Origin: Litoreibacter ponti
Lineage (GTDB): Bacteria > Pseudomonadota > Alphaproteobacteria > Rhodobacterales > Rhodobacteraceae
Length of the DNA stretch: 64,000 nt
Direction: 5' to 3'
Assembly (NCBI RefSeq): GCF_003054285.1
Contig: NZ_QBKS01000001.1
Coordinates: 1,488,001-1,552,000, forward strand
The number at the start of each line of letters is the position of its first letter. Within the stretch, counting starts at the first letter, position 1. Below are positions 16,534-23,607 of this stretch, in pieces. The notes beneath the pieces were generated by a model. That model searched no databases. It was not told where the DNA came from and saw nothing but the letters and a program-made list of their open reading frames with translations. The position numbers and the translations under genes were made by a program.

Positions 16534-17045
16534 TGGATCGTCTCACCGGTCAGAGACCACGAAAAAGCCGACTGAGCGTTTGCGGTGCGGCGCTGGCCTG
16601 TGCTAATGTGCTTCGAAAGCTGACAGGCTTTTTCTATTTGGCCCCGGTTCACAGTTGCCGCTGTGACGGGGCCTTTTTCGTTTTGAACCGGCGAATCTGG
16701 CTTTGAAACTTTCGCTTTTTGTTCACTTTTTGTCAGGGGGTGTTTTGCACCCTTAAGTCGTTGTTTTCGCTCGCACTCATTCTGGATTGCAAATCCGTGT
16801 ACACCGGTTCGATTCCGGTACTCGCCTCCAACCCGGACGACTATCCCTTGAGATTTTTCGGCATTCACCGACGGGCTTATGGTATCCGCTCCGTTGTCGA
16901 CGATCTGCATCATGCAATAAGGCCTGGCGGGCTCGCTGAAGGTGAGGCTGCCGCCCTCCGTCGCAAAGGAGCTGTTGGAGCCTAACTCTTCTGCGACCTT
17001 CTGCATATCGGTCTCCATAAAGACGCGGATATCGTAGATTGGCAT
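16530..17045 (-). CDS. Doubtful ORF reading through the attachment site
   Basis: An open frame of 171 residues starting MPIYDIRVFMETDMQKVAEE. The first ~65 residues, coded right of the tRNA fragment, have codon use like real coding sequence and a possible AAGGG ribosome site. From residue ~70 the frame runs antisense through the tRNA-Cys remnant (giving GEYRNRTGVHGFAI, a well-known artefact) and then through two terminator hairpins. The 5' part may be a real chromosomal gene whose end was altered by integration. I do not recognise the protein. The final TGA overlaps the next ATG, which may be chance. Confidence 0.25.
   Translation of the reverse strand: MPIYDIRVFMETDMQKVAEELGSNSSFATEGGSLTFSEPARPYCMMQIVDNGADTISPSVNAEKSQGIVVRVGGEYRNRTGVHGFAIQNECERKQRLKGAKHPLTKSEQKAKVSKPDSPVQNEKGPVTAATVNRGQIEKACQLSKHISTGQRRTANAQSAFSWSLTGETIQ
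16596..16633 (+). terminator. Intrinsic terminator 1 of a tandem pair
   Basis: Stem GCCTGT (16596-16601)/ACAGGC (16623-16628) with internal pairing, followed directly by TTTTT on the plus strand. No annotated plus-strand gene lies upstream within the element after brxL. Confidence 0.55.
16640..16684 (+). terminator. Intrinsic terminator 2 of a tandem pair
   Basis: A strong hairpin: GGCCCCG and TCACAG pair with CTGTGA and CGGGGCC around a TTGCCG loop (16640-16673), followed by TTTTTCGTTTT. Orientation is plus strand. It probably insulates the element end or closes a small untranslated RNA started near 16535-16590. Confidence 0.7.
16784..16830 (+). other. tRNA-Cys 3' fragment: attachment site at element right end
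   Basis: GGATTGCAAATCCGT carries the anticodon loop with GCA (16789-16791), followed by a variable loop, the T-arm (ACCGGTTCGATTCCGGT), the acceptor 3' strand ACTCGCC, discriminator T and encoded CCA (16828-16830). No partner 5' acceptor strand (GGCGAGT) or D-arm lies upstream, and the anticodon stem breaks down at 16783. This is a tRNA 3' half without its 5' half, the standard scar of integrase insertion into a tRNA gene. The polarity places the element to the left and native chromosome to the right. Confidence 0.75.
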
Positions 17046-17252
17046 TGAGGCCCTTCGCGCGCTCTAAAGGCTCCGCTTGTAGGTCACCGCAGTGAAAACT
17101 CTGTCGACATCGACCTCGATTTTGGCGCAGCGCAAGCCAGGCGTCTGTCAGTTCACAGTTTCGTAGCGAACCGGATCTAGACTTGGATTGCGCCAATCCT
17201 GCGATATATACATATTACGAAACTCGGATTAAAACTGCGTGCGAGGCCCCCT

Positions 17253-17717
17253 ATGGCGACATCCTTTACCCTGAACGGCAAACCCGTAACCATAGAAGCG
17301 GATCCCGAGATGCCGCTGCTTTGGGTGGTGCGTGAGACGCTGGGGATGACAGGCACAAAGTTTGGCTGCGGAATTGCCGCCTGCGGGGCGTGCACGATGC
17401 ATGTCGATGGCGTTGCGACCCGCACCTGCGTGCTTCCGGTGGCCGATGTCGAGGGCTTGGAGGTAAAGACCATCGAAGGGGTCGGCACAGCCCAGACACC
17501 GTCAGCTGTGCAACGGGCCTGGCTCACCCATCAGGTCCCGCAATGCGGCTACTGCCAGTCGGGCATGATCATGGCCGCTGAAGCGCTGCTCGACGAAACG
17601 CCTGACCCGACCAACGAGGACATCGACGCCGCGATGACAAATATCTGCCGCTGCGGCACCTATAACCGTGTGCGCGACGCGATCCGCACCGCTGCCACAT
17701 TGCGTCGGGAGGGGTGA
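17253..17717 (+). CDS. [2Fe-2S] subunit of a molybdenum hydroxylase, IorA-like
   Basis: 154 residues with the two-domain architecture of xanthine-oxidase-family small subunits. The plant-ferredoxin-type cluster ligands are in CGIAACGACTMHVDG (about 41-55) and the second cluster ligands in CGYCQSGM (about 98) and CRCGTYNRVRDAI (about 134). It transfers electrons from the molybdenum cofactor subunit encoded 4 bases downstream. It resembles the isoquinoline 1-oxidoreductase alpha subunit, but this subfamily includes many aldehyde and N-heterocycle oxidases, so the substrate cannot be read from sequence. First gene of a two-gene operon. Confidence 0.88.
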   Translation: MATSFTLNGKPVTIEADPEMPLLWVVRETLGMTGTKFGCGIAACGACTMHVDGVATRTCVLPVADVEGLEVKTIEGVGTAQTPSAVQRAWLTHQVPQCGYCQSGMIMAAEALLDETPDPTNEDIDAAMTNICRCGTYNRVRDAIRTAATLRREG

Positions 17718-17721
17718 AGCG

Positions 17722-19932
17722 ATGACTGACAAAAACAAATTCCGTTCCAAGGCCGCCAAGTGGACACGGCGCGGCTTCCTTGCCACCGCGGGCGTTTTGG
17801 GCGGCGGGCTGGCGCTTGGCCTTGCCGTGTCGCCGAACCGGCTGGAGATGACAGGGGCCGCGCAGGCGGATACGGCCACCACATTGAACACCTGGGTGAA
17901 GATAAGCCCCGACAACCGGGTCACCATGATCTTCCCCCATTCCGAGATGGGCCAAGGTGCAGGCACAGGTCTTGCTCAAATGCTGGCCGAGGAAATGGAG
18001 GCCGACTGGAACCTCGTCGCCATCGAGCAGGCCCCTGCCGAAGACGCGTATATCAACAGCGACCTTGGCCGGGGGTACGTGCTCGGCGATGCGTACATCC
18101 CCGGCTTTGCCCAGCGGATGATCGACTACACGTTTCTGCAGCTTGCCGACGGGCTCGTGGGTCAAATGACCGGCGGCTCCACCGCGATCCGGCTCACGGG
18201 ACATTACGGCATGCGTCGCGCCGGAGCCGCCGCGCGTGAAATGCTGATGCAAGCCGCGGCTGAAGAGTGGGGCGTGGACGCAGCCACTTTGACTGTCGAG
18301 AACAGCGTGATCAGCCACGCGGCCTCGAGCCGGTCGGCGACATTTGGGGAACTGGCCACGAAGGCCGCGACGTTCACACCGAATCTGCAGCCCGACATGA
18401 AGGACCCTAAGGACTACAAGATCGTGGGCCTGCCGAAGCCCCGCCTTGATCTTCCCGCAAAGGTCGACGGGACCGCGGAGTTTGGGATCGACGTCACGGT
18501 ACCGGGCATGGTCTATGCTGCCATCGCCCTGCCCGCCATCAAGGATGCGACCGCGACAGCAACGGGCCCCGCCCCGGATATTGCGGGGGTCGATCAGGTT
18601 GTGAACCTCGGGGATGCGGTGCTCGTGTCGGCCAACAGCTATTGGGTCGCGCAGCGCGCGCTCGACGCGCTTGATATCACGTGGGAGGGCGGCCAGACGG
18701 CACTGTCCTCGGAGATGATCCGCGCGACGCAGACCTCCGATCTCGACACCAAAGACCGCGACAGTATGGAGAGCGCGGGCGACACGGACGCCGCGCTCGG
18801 CGGCGAGTCCCGCGCGGCGGAGTTCTACGTGCCGTTCCTCGCCCACGCCACGATGGAGCCGATGAATTGCACGGCCTCCGTGACGTCAGACGGCTGCGAG
18901 GTCTGGGTCGGCCACCAGAATATGCTGTTCGCCCGCAATGCTGCGGCGAAGGTTCTGGGGATCGCCCCGGAGAAGGTCACGATGCATCCGACCTATCTTG
19001 GCGGCGGCTTTGGGCGGCGCTCTGAGCTCGACTTCGTGAAACTGTCAGTGCGCGCCGCCGAGGCACTTGGCAAGCCGGTCAAGGTCATCTGGTCACGTGC
19101 GACCGACTTGGCCAATGACACCTATCGCCCTGCGATCACAGCGCGGCTTGAAGGGGCTGTGAAAGACGGCAAGATCACAGCACTTCGCAACCACTACATC
19201 CACACCGAGACAGGGATGCCGGACAGCGAGGGCCCGTTCGCGCTGCAATATGACGTGCCCAACAAGGACATCGCACGGGTGCATTGCCCGGCACCGATCC
19301 CGGTGGGCACGTGGCGGTCGGTTGACTTCTCCCAGATGGGCTTTTTCTACGAGAGCTTCATGGACGAGTTGGCGGAAGCCGCGGGCGAGGACCCGCTTGC
19401 CTTCCGCCTTGCGCACCTGTCCGACCCACGGCGTCGCGCGGTGCTGGAACGGCTCGCGACCGAGGCCGACTGGGGCAAGTCCCTGCCCGAAGGCCGGGCG
19501 CAGGGTATCGCGATGGTGCACAGCTTCCATTCAACCGTGGCGCAATGCATCGAGCTGTCCGTCAGTGACAATGTGATCAAGCTGCACAAGGCGACATCGG
19601 TGGTCGATTGCGGGCGCGTCATCAACCCTGATGCGGCAGAGGCGCAGGTGATCGGCTCCGTCATCTTCGGGCTGTCCTCAGCGATGAGCGAGGAGATCAC
19701 GCTCGACCAAGGACGCGTGCAGCAGGAAAACTATCCCGACTACGAAGTCCTCAAGCTTGCCAACACCCCGGACCAGAGCGTGCATTTCATGTCGCATGAC
19801 GCGCCGCCGGGCGGTTTGGGCGAACCCGCCCTGCCCCCGGTCGCACCGGCCTTGGCCAATGCGCTCTACCGCGCGACAGGCACGCGGGTCCGCGAATTGC
19901 CGCTGAGCCGCGCGGGCTTCTATTCGGCCTGA
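17722..19932 (+). CDS. Molybdopterin subunit of a periplasmic hydroxylase, IorB-like
   Basis: 736 residues from ATG 17722, chosen because it directly precedes a twin-arginine signal peptide (WTRRGFLATAGVLGGGLALG) and follows the small subunit by 4 bases. An in-frame start at 17668 would overlap the small subunit. Mo-cofactor binding segments include GQGAGTGLAQMLAEE, GGGFGRRSELDFV and, near the C-terminus, GGLGEPALPPVAPAL with the catalytic Glu of the family. Like IorB it would be exported folded by Tat and oxidise an N-heterocycle or aldehyde in the periplasm. The 3' end overlaps the convergent marR gene by 13 bases. Confidence 0.88.
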   Translation: MTDKNKFRSKAAKWTRRGFLATAGVLGGGLALGLAVSPNRLEMTGAAQADTATTLNTWVKISPDNRVTMIFPHSEMGQGAGTGLAQMLAEEMEADWNLVAIEQAPAEDAYINSDLGRGYVLGDAYIPGFAQRMIDYTFLQLADGLVGQMTGGSTAIRLTGHYGMRRAGAAAREMLMQAAAEEWGVDAATLTVENSVISHAASSRSATFGELATKAATFTPNLQPDMKDPKDYKIVGLPKPRLDLPAKVDGTAEFGIDVTVPGMVYAAIALPAIKDATATATGPAPDIAGVDQVVNLGDAVLVSANSYWVAQRALDALDITWEGGQTALSSEMIRATQTSDLDTKDRDSMESAGDTDAALGGESRAAEFYVPFLAHATMEPMNCTASVTSDGCEVWVGHQNMLFARNAAAKVLGIAPEKVTMHPTYLGGGFGRRSELDFVKLSVRAAEALGKPVKVIWSRATDLANDTYRPAITARLEGAVKDGKITALRNHYIHTETGMPDSEGPFALQYDVPNKDIARVHCPAPIPVGTWRSVDFSQMGFFYESFMDELAEAAGEDPLAFRLAHLSDPRRRAVLERLATEADWGKSLPEGRAQGIAMVHSFHSTVAQCIELSVSDNVIKLHKATSVVDCGRVINPDAAEAQVIGSVIFGLSSAMSEEITLDQGRVQQENYPDYEVLKLANTPDQSVHFMSHDAPPGGLGEPALPPVAPALANALYRATGTRVRELPLSRAGFYSA

Positions 19933-20375
19933 TCCTTCAAACGCTCCAGCCCCTCCGCGATCTTGATTGCGCAGGCTACGAATTCCTCTCGCTGCGCGTC
20001 GTTCAGAAAGGACAGCATCCGCTCGGAGGACTCCAGCTCTTCCGCTGCGAGCTTCGCGAACACATCCGCGCCGGCTTCGGTCAGATGCAAGGCAACCGCG
20101 CGGCGGTTCTCTTCCGGGCGCACACGGCTCACGAAGCCGCGCTTGACCAGCCGGTCCACGATGCTCGACATCGTGGTCGGGACCACGCCCAGAAACCGCG
20201 CGACCGCGTTCGACATGCTGCCGGGGTGCTCCGAGATAAAGCGCATCGTCTGAATGTCCGGCGGTGCCAGTTTCAGGGTGCCATGGGTCGTCTTCAGGGA
20301 CGGCTCCATGATCTTTTGTATCCGAACCATTGTCGAAATGGCGGCTTGAAGCGCGCGGGCCTGATCTTTTGACAT
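19920..20375 (-). CDS. MarR-family transcriptional regulator
   Basis: 151 residues with the MarR winged helix: PPDIQTMRFISEHPGSMSNA, recognition helix VPTTMSSIVDRLVKRGFVSR, then the wing RVRPEENRRAVALHLTEAG. It is convergent with the iorB-like gene and divergent from the DJ-1 gene at 20506, so it most likely controls itself and that gene. A palindrome CTCGTACTATACGAG lies right at its start codon. The ligand is unknown; phenolics or oxidants are common for the family. Confidence 0.9.
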   Translation of the reverse strand: MSKDQARALQAAISTMVRIQKIMEPSLKTTHGTLKLAPPDIQTMRFISEHPGSMSNAVARFLGVVPTTMSSIVDRLVKRGFVSRVRPEENRRAVALHLTEAGADVFAKLAAEELESSERMLSFLNDAQREEFVACAIKIAEGLERLKDQAE

Positions 20376-20376
20376 G

Positions 20377-20391
20377 CTCGTACTATACGAG
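20377..20391. promoter_or_regulatory. Palindrome, probable MarR operator
   Basis: CTCGT-ACTAT-ACGAG lies 2 bases from the marR start codon in the marR/DJ-1 divergent spacer. Its position fits autorepression by the MarR protein. Confidence 0.4.
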
Positions 20392-20505
20392 ATTTCCGTC
20401 AGATGGCCAGTGCTGCCAGTCTGCGCCGATCTGGGCGCGTTTTCGTGGGGACCTTATCTGCGGGCCGCGCGTTGATTGACAGACACGCAATCAAGGAGAC
20501 ACCCC

Positions 20506-21207
20506 ATGAGCACCCCGAAAATTCTGATGGTCGCCACCTCGGCCCGCGAAATGAACAATGGCGAGGCAACCGGCGTCTGGCTCGAAGAACTGACGACGCC
20601 CTATTACGCGTTCAAGGACGCGGGCGCCGACGTCACGCTGACCTCGATCCTTGGTATGGAGATCCCGGTCGATGAGCGATCCCTGTCTGAAGACGACAAG
20701 GCCCCATCGGTCGAACGCTATCTCGAAGACGAGGATCTGCAGCAGATGGTCAAGAACACGCCTTCGTTCAATTCCATCGACACGGACGGGTTCGACGCGA
20801 TCTTTCTGCCCGGTGGCCATGGCACCATGTTCGACTATCCCGACAACGCAGAATTGGCAGCGCTGATCTTGAAATTCGACGCAGATGGCAAGGTCGTCTC
20901 CGCAGTTTGCCACGGCCCCGCAGGCCTCGTCTCAGCAACCAAGGCCGACGGACGCCCGCTTGTAGAAGGACGCCGGGTCGCAGGCTTCACCAACAGCGAG
21001 GAACATGCTGTCGGCCTCGCCGATGCGATGCCGTTCCTGCTGGAAAGCAAGTTGAAGGATCTGGGCGCAAACCACGAAGCCGGGCCTGACTTCGAAAGCT
21101 TCGCGGTGCGCGACGGCAATCTGATCACGGGCCAGAACCCCGCCTCCGCAACGGAAACTGCAACCATGGTTCTCGACGCCCTGGCCGCGATGGAAAAAGC
21201 GGCCTGA
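20506..21207 (+). CDS. DJ-1/PfpI-family protein
   Basis: 233 residues from ATG 20506 (AAGGAG ribosome site 8 bases upstream). The class I glutamine-amidotransferase-like fold is shown by ILMVATSAREMNNGEATG, FLPGGHGTMFDY and the nucleophile elbow AVCHGPAGL with its cysteine near residue 140. The subgroup resembles Hsp31-like glyoxalase III and chaperone proteins, so detoxification of reactive carbonyls is likely. The gene is divergent from the MarR regulator, which probably controls it. Confidence 0.87.
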   Translation: MSTPKILMVATSAREMNNGEATGVWLEELTTPYYAFKDAGADVTLTSILGMEIPVDERSLSEDDKAPSVERYLEDEDLQQMVKNTPSFNSIDTDGFDAIFLPGGHGTMFDYPDNAELAALILKFDADGKVVSAVCHGPAGLVSATKADGRPLVEGRRVAGFTNSEEHAVGLADAMPFLLESKLKDLGANHEAGPDFESFAVRDGNLITGQNPASATETATMVLDALAAMEKAA

Positions 21208-21234
21208 CGGCTAGGGGCGCCCGCTCCGTGCCGC

Positions 21235-22590
21235 CTAGATCGCGGTGGAGTGGGCGGTTCCCGTATTTGCGAACTGATCAATCGCGCTTGCGATGATGCG
21301 CACCAATGGTCGCGCGTCGTCGCGCAAGGCAAGCCCCGCCTCGCTGATGTAGAATACGTCCTCGAACTGACGCATCAAGGCGACCAACGTCTTGTGAATC
21401 AGAGCCTTGTCGCCCGGAAATGCCAGAGCCAAGTCACCCTCGTTCAAGGTGAACCGGCACATCAGATCCTCGATCATCCGGGCGATGAGCTGGTCGTGGC
21501 GGCTCATCTGGTAGCCCTTGAAGCCCGCAAGACCGCCCTCGCCAACCCGCTCAATATAGGCGGAGGTGGCGGGGGCGTTCTGCACGTACCCCTCCCGAAA
21601 CTTTGAGATGGCAGAGGCCCCAAAGCCCAGCAATGTGTCTCCCGGGTCGTCCGTATATCCTTGGAAGTTCCGCTTCAGCGTTCCATTCGCCGCCGCGATG
21701 GCCAGTGTATCTGAAGGGCGTGCGAAATGGTCGATCCCGATGGCTTCGTACCCCACGGCGACGAATGCGTCATGCGCCTGCTCGGCCAGTTGCAATCGGG
21801 CGCGCTTGTCGGGCAACGTCGCCTCGTCGATCATGACCTGACGCTTGGACATCCAAGGCACATGGGCGTAGCCGTAGATCGCCAGCCGGTCTGGGGCCAT
21901 CTTGATCACGTGATCCAGCGTCGCCTGAAAGCTGTCGGATGTCTGATGCGGCAATCCATAAAGCAGATCGAAATTGATACTGGGCGTGCCCCGCGCCCGA
22001 AGGAATTCGACGACCTTTGCGGTTTGCTCCACCGATTGAGGCCGCCCGATCGCCTTTTGCACCTCCGGCGCGAAATCCTGCACCCCGATGCTCGCGCGGT
22101 TCATCCCGAACCGCAGCAACGTCTCAAGCAGCGCGTCCGAGGCGTCGGTCGGATCGATCTCGACTGAAAACTCGAAGCCCCGCGCCGGTTCGAAATGCGA
22201 AAAGATCGTGGCCAGAAGCAGCGTCATCGTGTGTGGCGGCAAGATCGTCGGCGTCCCCCCACCCAAATGCAGCCGTGCCATCTTGGGCGCCCCGTTCAGT
22301 CGCGCGCGCACCTCGGCAATCTCTTGGGTCAGAGTTTCGACATAAGCGTCGACCGGGCGCATCGTCTTGGTGCCTTGGGTCCTGCAGGCACAAAACCAGC
22401 AGAGCCGTCTGCAAAACGGGATATGAACATACAGCGAGACCGCCTCCCCCTCGGGCACCGCATCGAGCCACTGCGCGTGGTATCGGTGACCGACCCCCGC
22501 CTCGAAATGGTTGGCCGGTGGGTAGCTCGTGTAGCGGGGCACGCGTGCGTCAAAAAGGCCGTGCCGACGAAGGGCGTCGATTTTGTCCAT
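21235..22590 (-). CDS. hemN: Oxygen-independent coproporphyrinogen III dehydrogenase HemN
   Basis: 451 residues from ATG 22590. Upstream residues in an alternative start at 22644 would run across the FNR box and are not family-like. The radical-SAM cluster motif CRRLCWFC (CxxxCxxC) follows SLYVHIPF near residue 55-70, and HLGGGTPTIL is the SAM-binding GGGTP. The N-terminal GLFDARVPRYTSYPPANHF is typical of HemN. It converts coproporphyrinogen III to protoporphyrinogen IX without oxygen in haem synthesis. It is divergent from fnrL, and an FNR box sits exactly 41.5 bases from its start codon, so anaerobic activation is expected and the mRNA may be leaderless. Confidence 0.93.
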   Translation of the reverse strand: MDKIDALRRHGLFDARVPRYTSYPPANHFEAGVGHRYHAQWLDAVPEGEAVSLYVHIPFCRRLCWFCACRTQGTKTMRPVDAYVETLTQEIAEVRARLNGAPKMARLHLGGGTPTILPPHTMTLLLATIFSHFEPARGFEFSVEIDPTDASDALLETLLRFGMNRASIGVQDFAPEVQKAIGRPQSVEQTAKVVEFLRARGTPSINFDLLYGLPHQTSDSFQATLDHVIKMAPDRLAIYGYAHVPWMSKRQVMIDEATLPDKRARLQLAEQAHDAFVAVGYEAIGIDHFARPSDTLAIAAANGTLKRNFQGYTDDPGDTLLGFGASAISKFREGYVQNAPATSAYIERVGEGGLAGFKGYQMSRHDQLIARMIEDLMCRFTLNEGDLALAFPGDKALIHKTLVALMRQFEDVFYISEAGLALRDDARPLVRIIASAIDQFANTGTAHSTAI

Positions 22591-22624
22591 AAGCTGGTTT
22601 AGGTTGATTGGAACAGTCGTTTCC

Positions 22625-22638
22625 TTGATCCAGATCAA
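22625..22638. promoter_or_regulatory. FNR/FnrL box between hemN and fnrL
   Basis: TTGATCCAGATCAA is a perfect TTGAT-N4-ATCAA FNR site. Its centre (22631.5) is 41.5 bases from the A of the hemN ATG (the class II activation distance) and 11.5 bases from the fnrL ATG, where binding would repress. It is thus likely to activate hemN and autoregulate fnrL. Confidence 0.85.
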
Positions 22639-22642
22639 CCCC

Positions 22643-23371
22643 ATGCAGATACCCCTTACGACCCCTGTCAGATGCTCTCAATGTCCGATCCGTCACCGCG
22701 CGGTCTGCGCCAAATGTGACGAGGACGAGCTTGCGCTCTTGGAGAGCATGAAGACCTACCGGCGATTTGAAGCGGGCGATACCGTGCTGTGGCGGGGCGA
22801 AGAGCTGGAATATGTGGCCTCCGTGGTCGAAGGGGTCGCGGCCCTGTCCAAGACCATGGAGGACGGGCGCACCCAGATGGTCGGGCTTTTGTTGCCGTCA
22901 GATTTCATCGGGCGCCCCGGCCGCCGCGAGATCGAGTTCGACGTGACCGCGACCACCGACCTGACGCTGTGCTGCTTTAAGCGCGCGCCGTTCGAGGCGC
23001 TCGTGGAAGAAACCCCGCACGTGGCCCAGCGCCTGATGGAGCTGGCCTTGGACGAGCTCGACGCCGCCCGCGACTGGATGCTGCTTCTGGGACGCAAGAC
23101 CGCCCGTGAGAAAATCGCGACCTTCATCGAGATGCTCGTGCGCCGCGCGCATTTTGACGGCACGCAAGGCATCCGCCAGGACCTGCCAATGACCCGCGAC
23201 CAGATCGCCAATTATCTGGGCCTGACGCTGGAGACTGTGTCGCGCCAGCTCAATGCGTTGAAAAAGGAAGGCGTACTCGCCTTCCCCGACCGCCGCCATT
23301 TTGAAGTGCTCGACCTCGCGGCCCTGCAAGACGCGACCGGCGACGACGCCGATGGCGGTATGATCTCCTGA
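22643..23371 (+). CDS. fnrL: Oxygen-sensing regulator FnrL
   Basis: 242 residues. The N-terminal cysteines C11, C14, C22 and C25 (VRCSQCPIRHRAVCAKC) supply [4Fe-4S] ligands as in Rhodobacter FnrL. A cAMP-receptor-like beta-barrel follows, with MEDGRTQMVGLLLPSDFIGRP split across it, then the dimer helix and the HTH TRDQIANYLGLTLETVSRQL. FnrL activates genes for micro-oxic respiration and haem synthesis; the three FNR boxes in this window are its likely sites. Start 22643 has no ribosome site and lies 4 bases from the FNR box, so its mRNA may also be leaderless. Confidence 0.93.
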   Translation: MQIPLTTPVRCSQCPIRHRAVCAKCDEDELALLESMKTYRRFEAGDTVLWRGEELEYVASVVEGVAALSKTMEDGRTQMVGLLLPSDFIGRPGRREIEFDVTATTDLTLCCFKRAPFEALVEETPHVAQRLMELALDELDAARDWMLLLGRKTAREKIATFIEMLVRRAHFDGTQGIRQDLPMTRDQIANYLGLTLETVSRQLNALKKEGVLAFPDRRHFEVLDLAALQDATGDDADGGMIS

Positions 23372-23382
23372 ACGCACCAGAG

Positions 23383-23476
23383 AAACCCGCGTCGACGCGG
23401 GTTTAGAATGCGCCTTGCAAGGCGCATGATCATGGGATTTGCAAATCCCATGGCTAAAGGCCATTCGAATGGCCTT
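23383..23476. repeat. Palindrome array A: four back-to-back palindromes
   Basis: Four perfect, loopless palindromes at 23383-23404 (core CCCGCGTCGACGCGGG), 23408-23427 (ATGCGCCTTGCAAGGCGCAT), 23431-23452 (core GGGATTTGCAAATCCC) and 23457-23476 (AAGGCCATTCGAATGGCCTT). Spacers are 3, 3 and 4 bases and centres are 24-25 bases apart. The array lies between fnrL and the ccoN FNR box. Array B (27178-27273) matches it unit by unit in inverted orientation. It could terminate or stabilise transcripts, bind a protein, or be a mobile repeat. Confidence 0.9.
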
Positions 23477-23506
23477 GCCGTCCGCGACACGGCTCTCTCA
23501 CCATTC

Positions 23507-23520
23507 TTGACCCAGATCAA
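23507..23520 (+). promoter_or_regulatory. FNR/FnrL box upstream of ccoN
   Basis: TTGACCCAGATCAA, one base off the perfect FNR palindrome. A class II promoter would start near 23555, giving a ~53-base leader before ccoN. This matches the known FnrL control of cbb3 oxidase. Confidence 0.8.
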
Positions 23521-23607
23521 AGTCATGGATGCGGCACCCGCCTAGAAACACCCTCGCGAACAGGAGCCCGATGAACGCACGGGCGCACCGATTTCGAGGG
23601 ACATCTT

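Noticed and set aside
16741..16830. A complete functional tRNA-Cys gene
   Set aside because: No 5' acceptor strand or D-arm can be found upstream, and the anticodon stem is broken at its outer pairs.
16530..16836. Coding sequence through the tRNA remnant
   Set aside because: The translated GEYRNRTGVHGFAI is the antisense of a tRNA, and two terminators lie in the remaining part.
22583..22642. Longer fnrL start at 22583 and longer hemN start at 22644
   Set aside because: Both extensions would translate through the FNR box and add residues not typical of either family.
23383..23476. CRISPR array
   Set aside because: Units are palindromes of differing sequence with 3-4 base gaps, not identical repeats with unique spacers.
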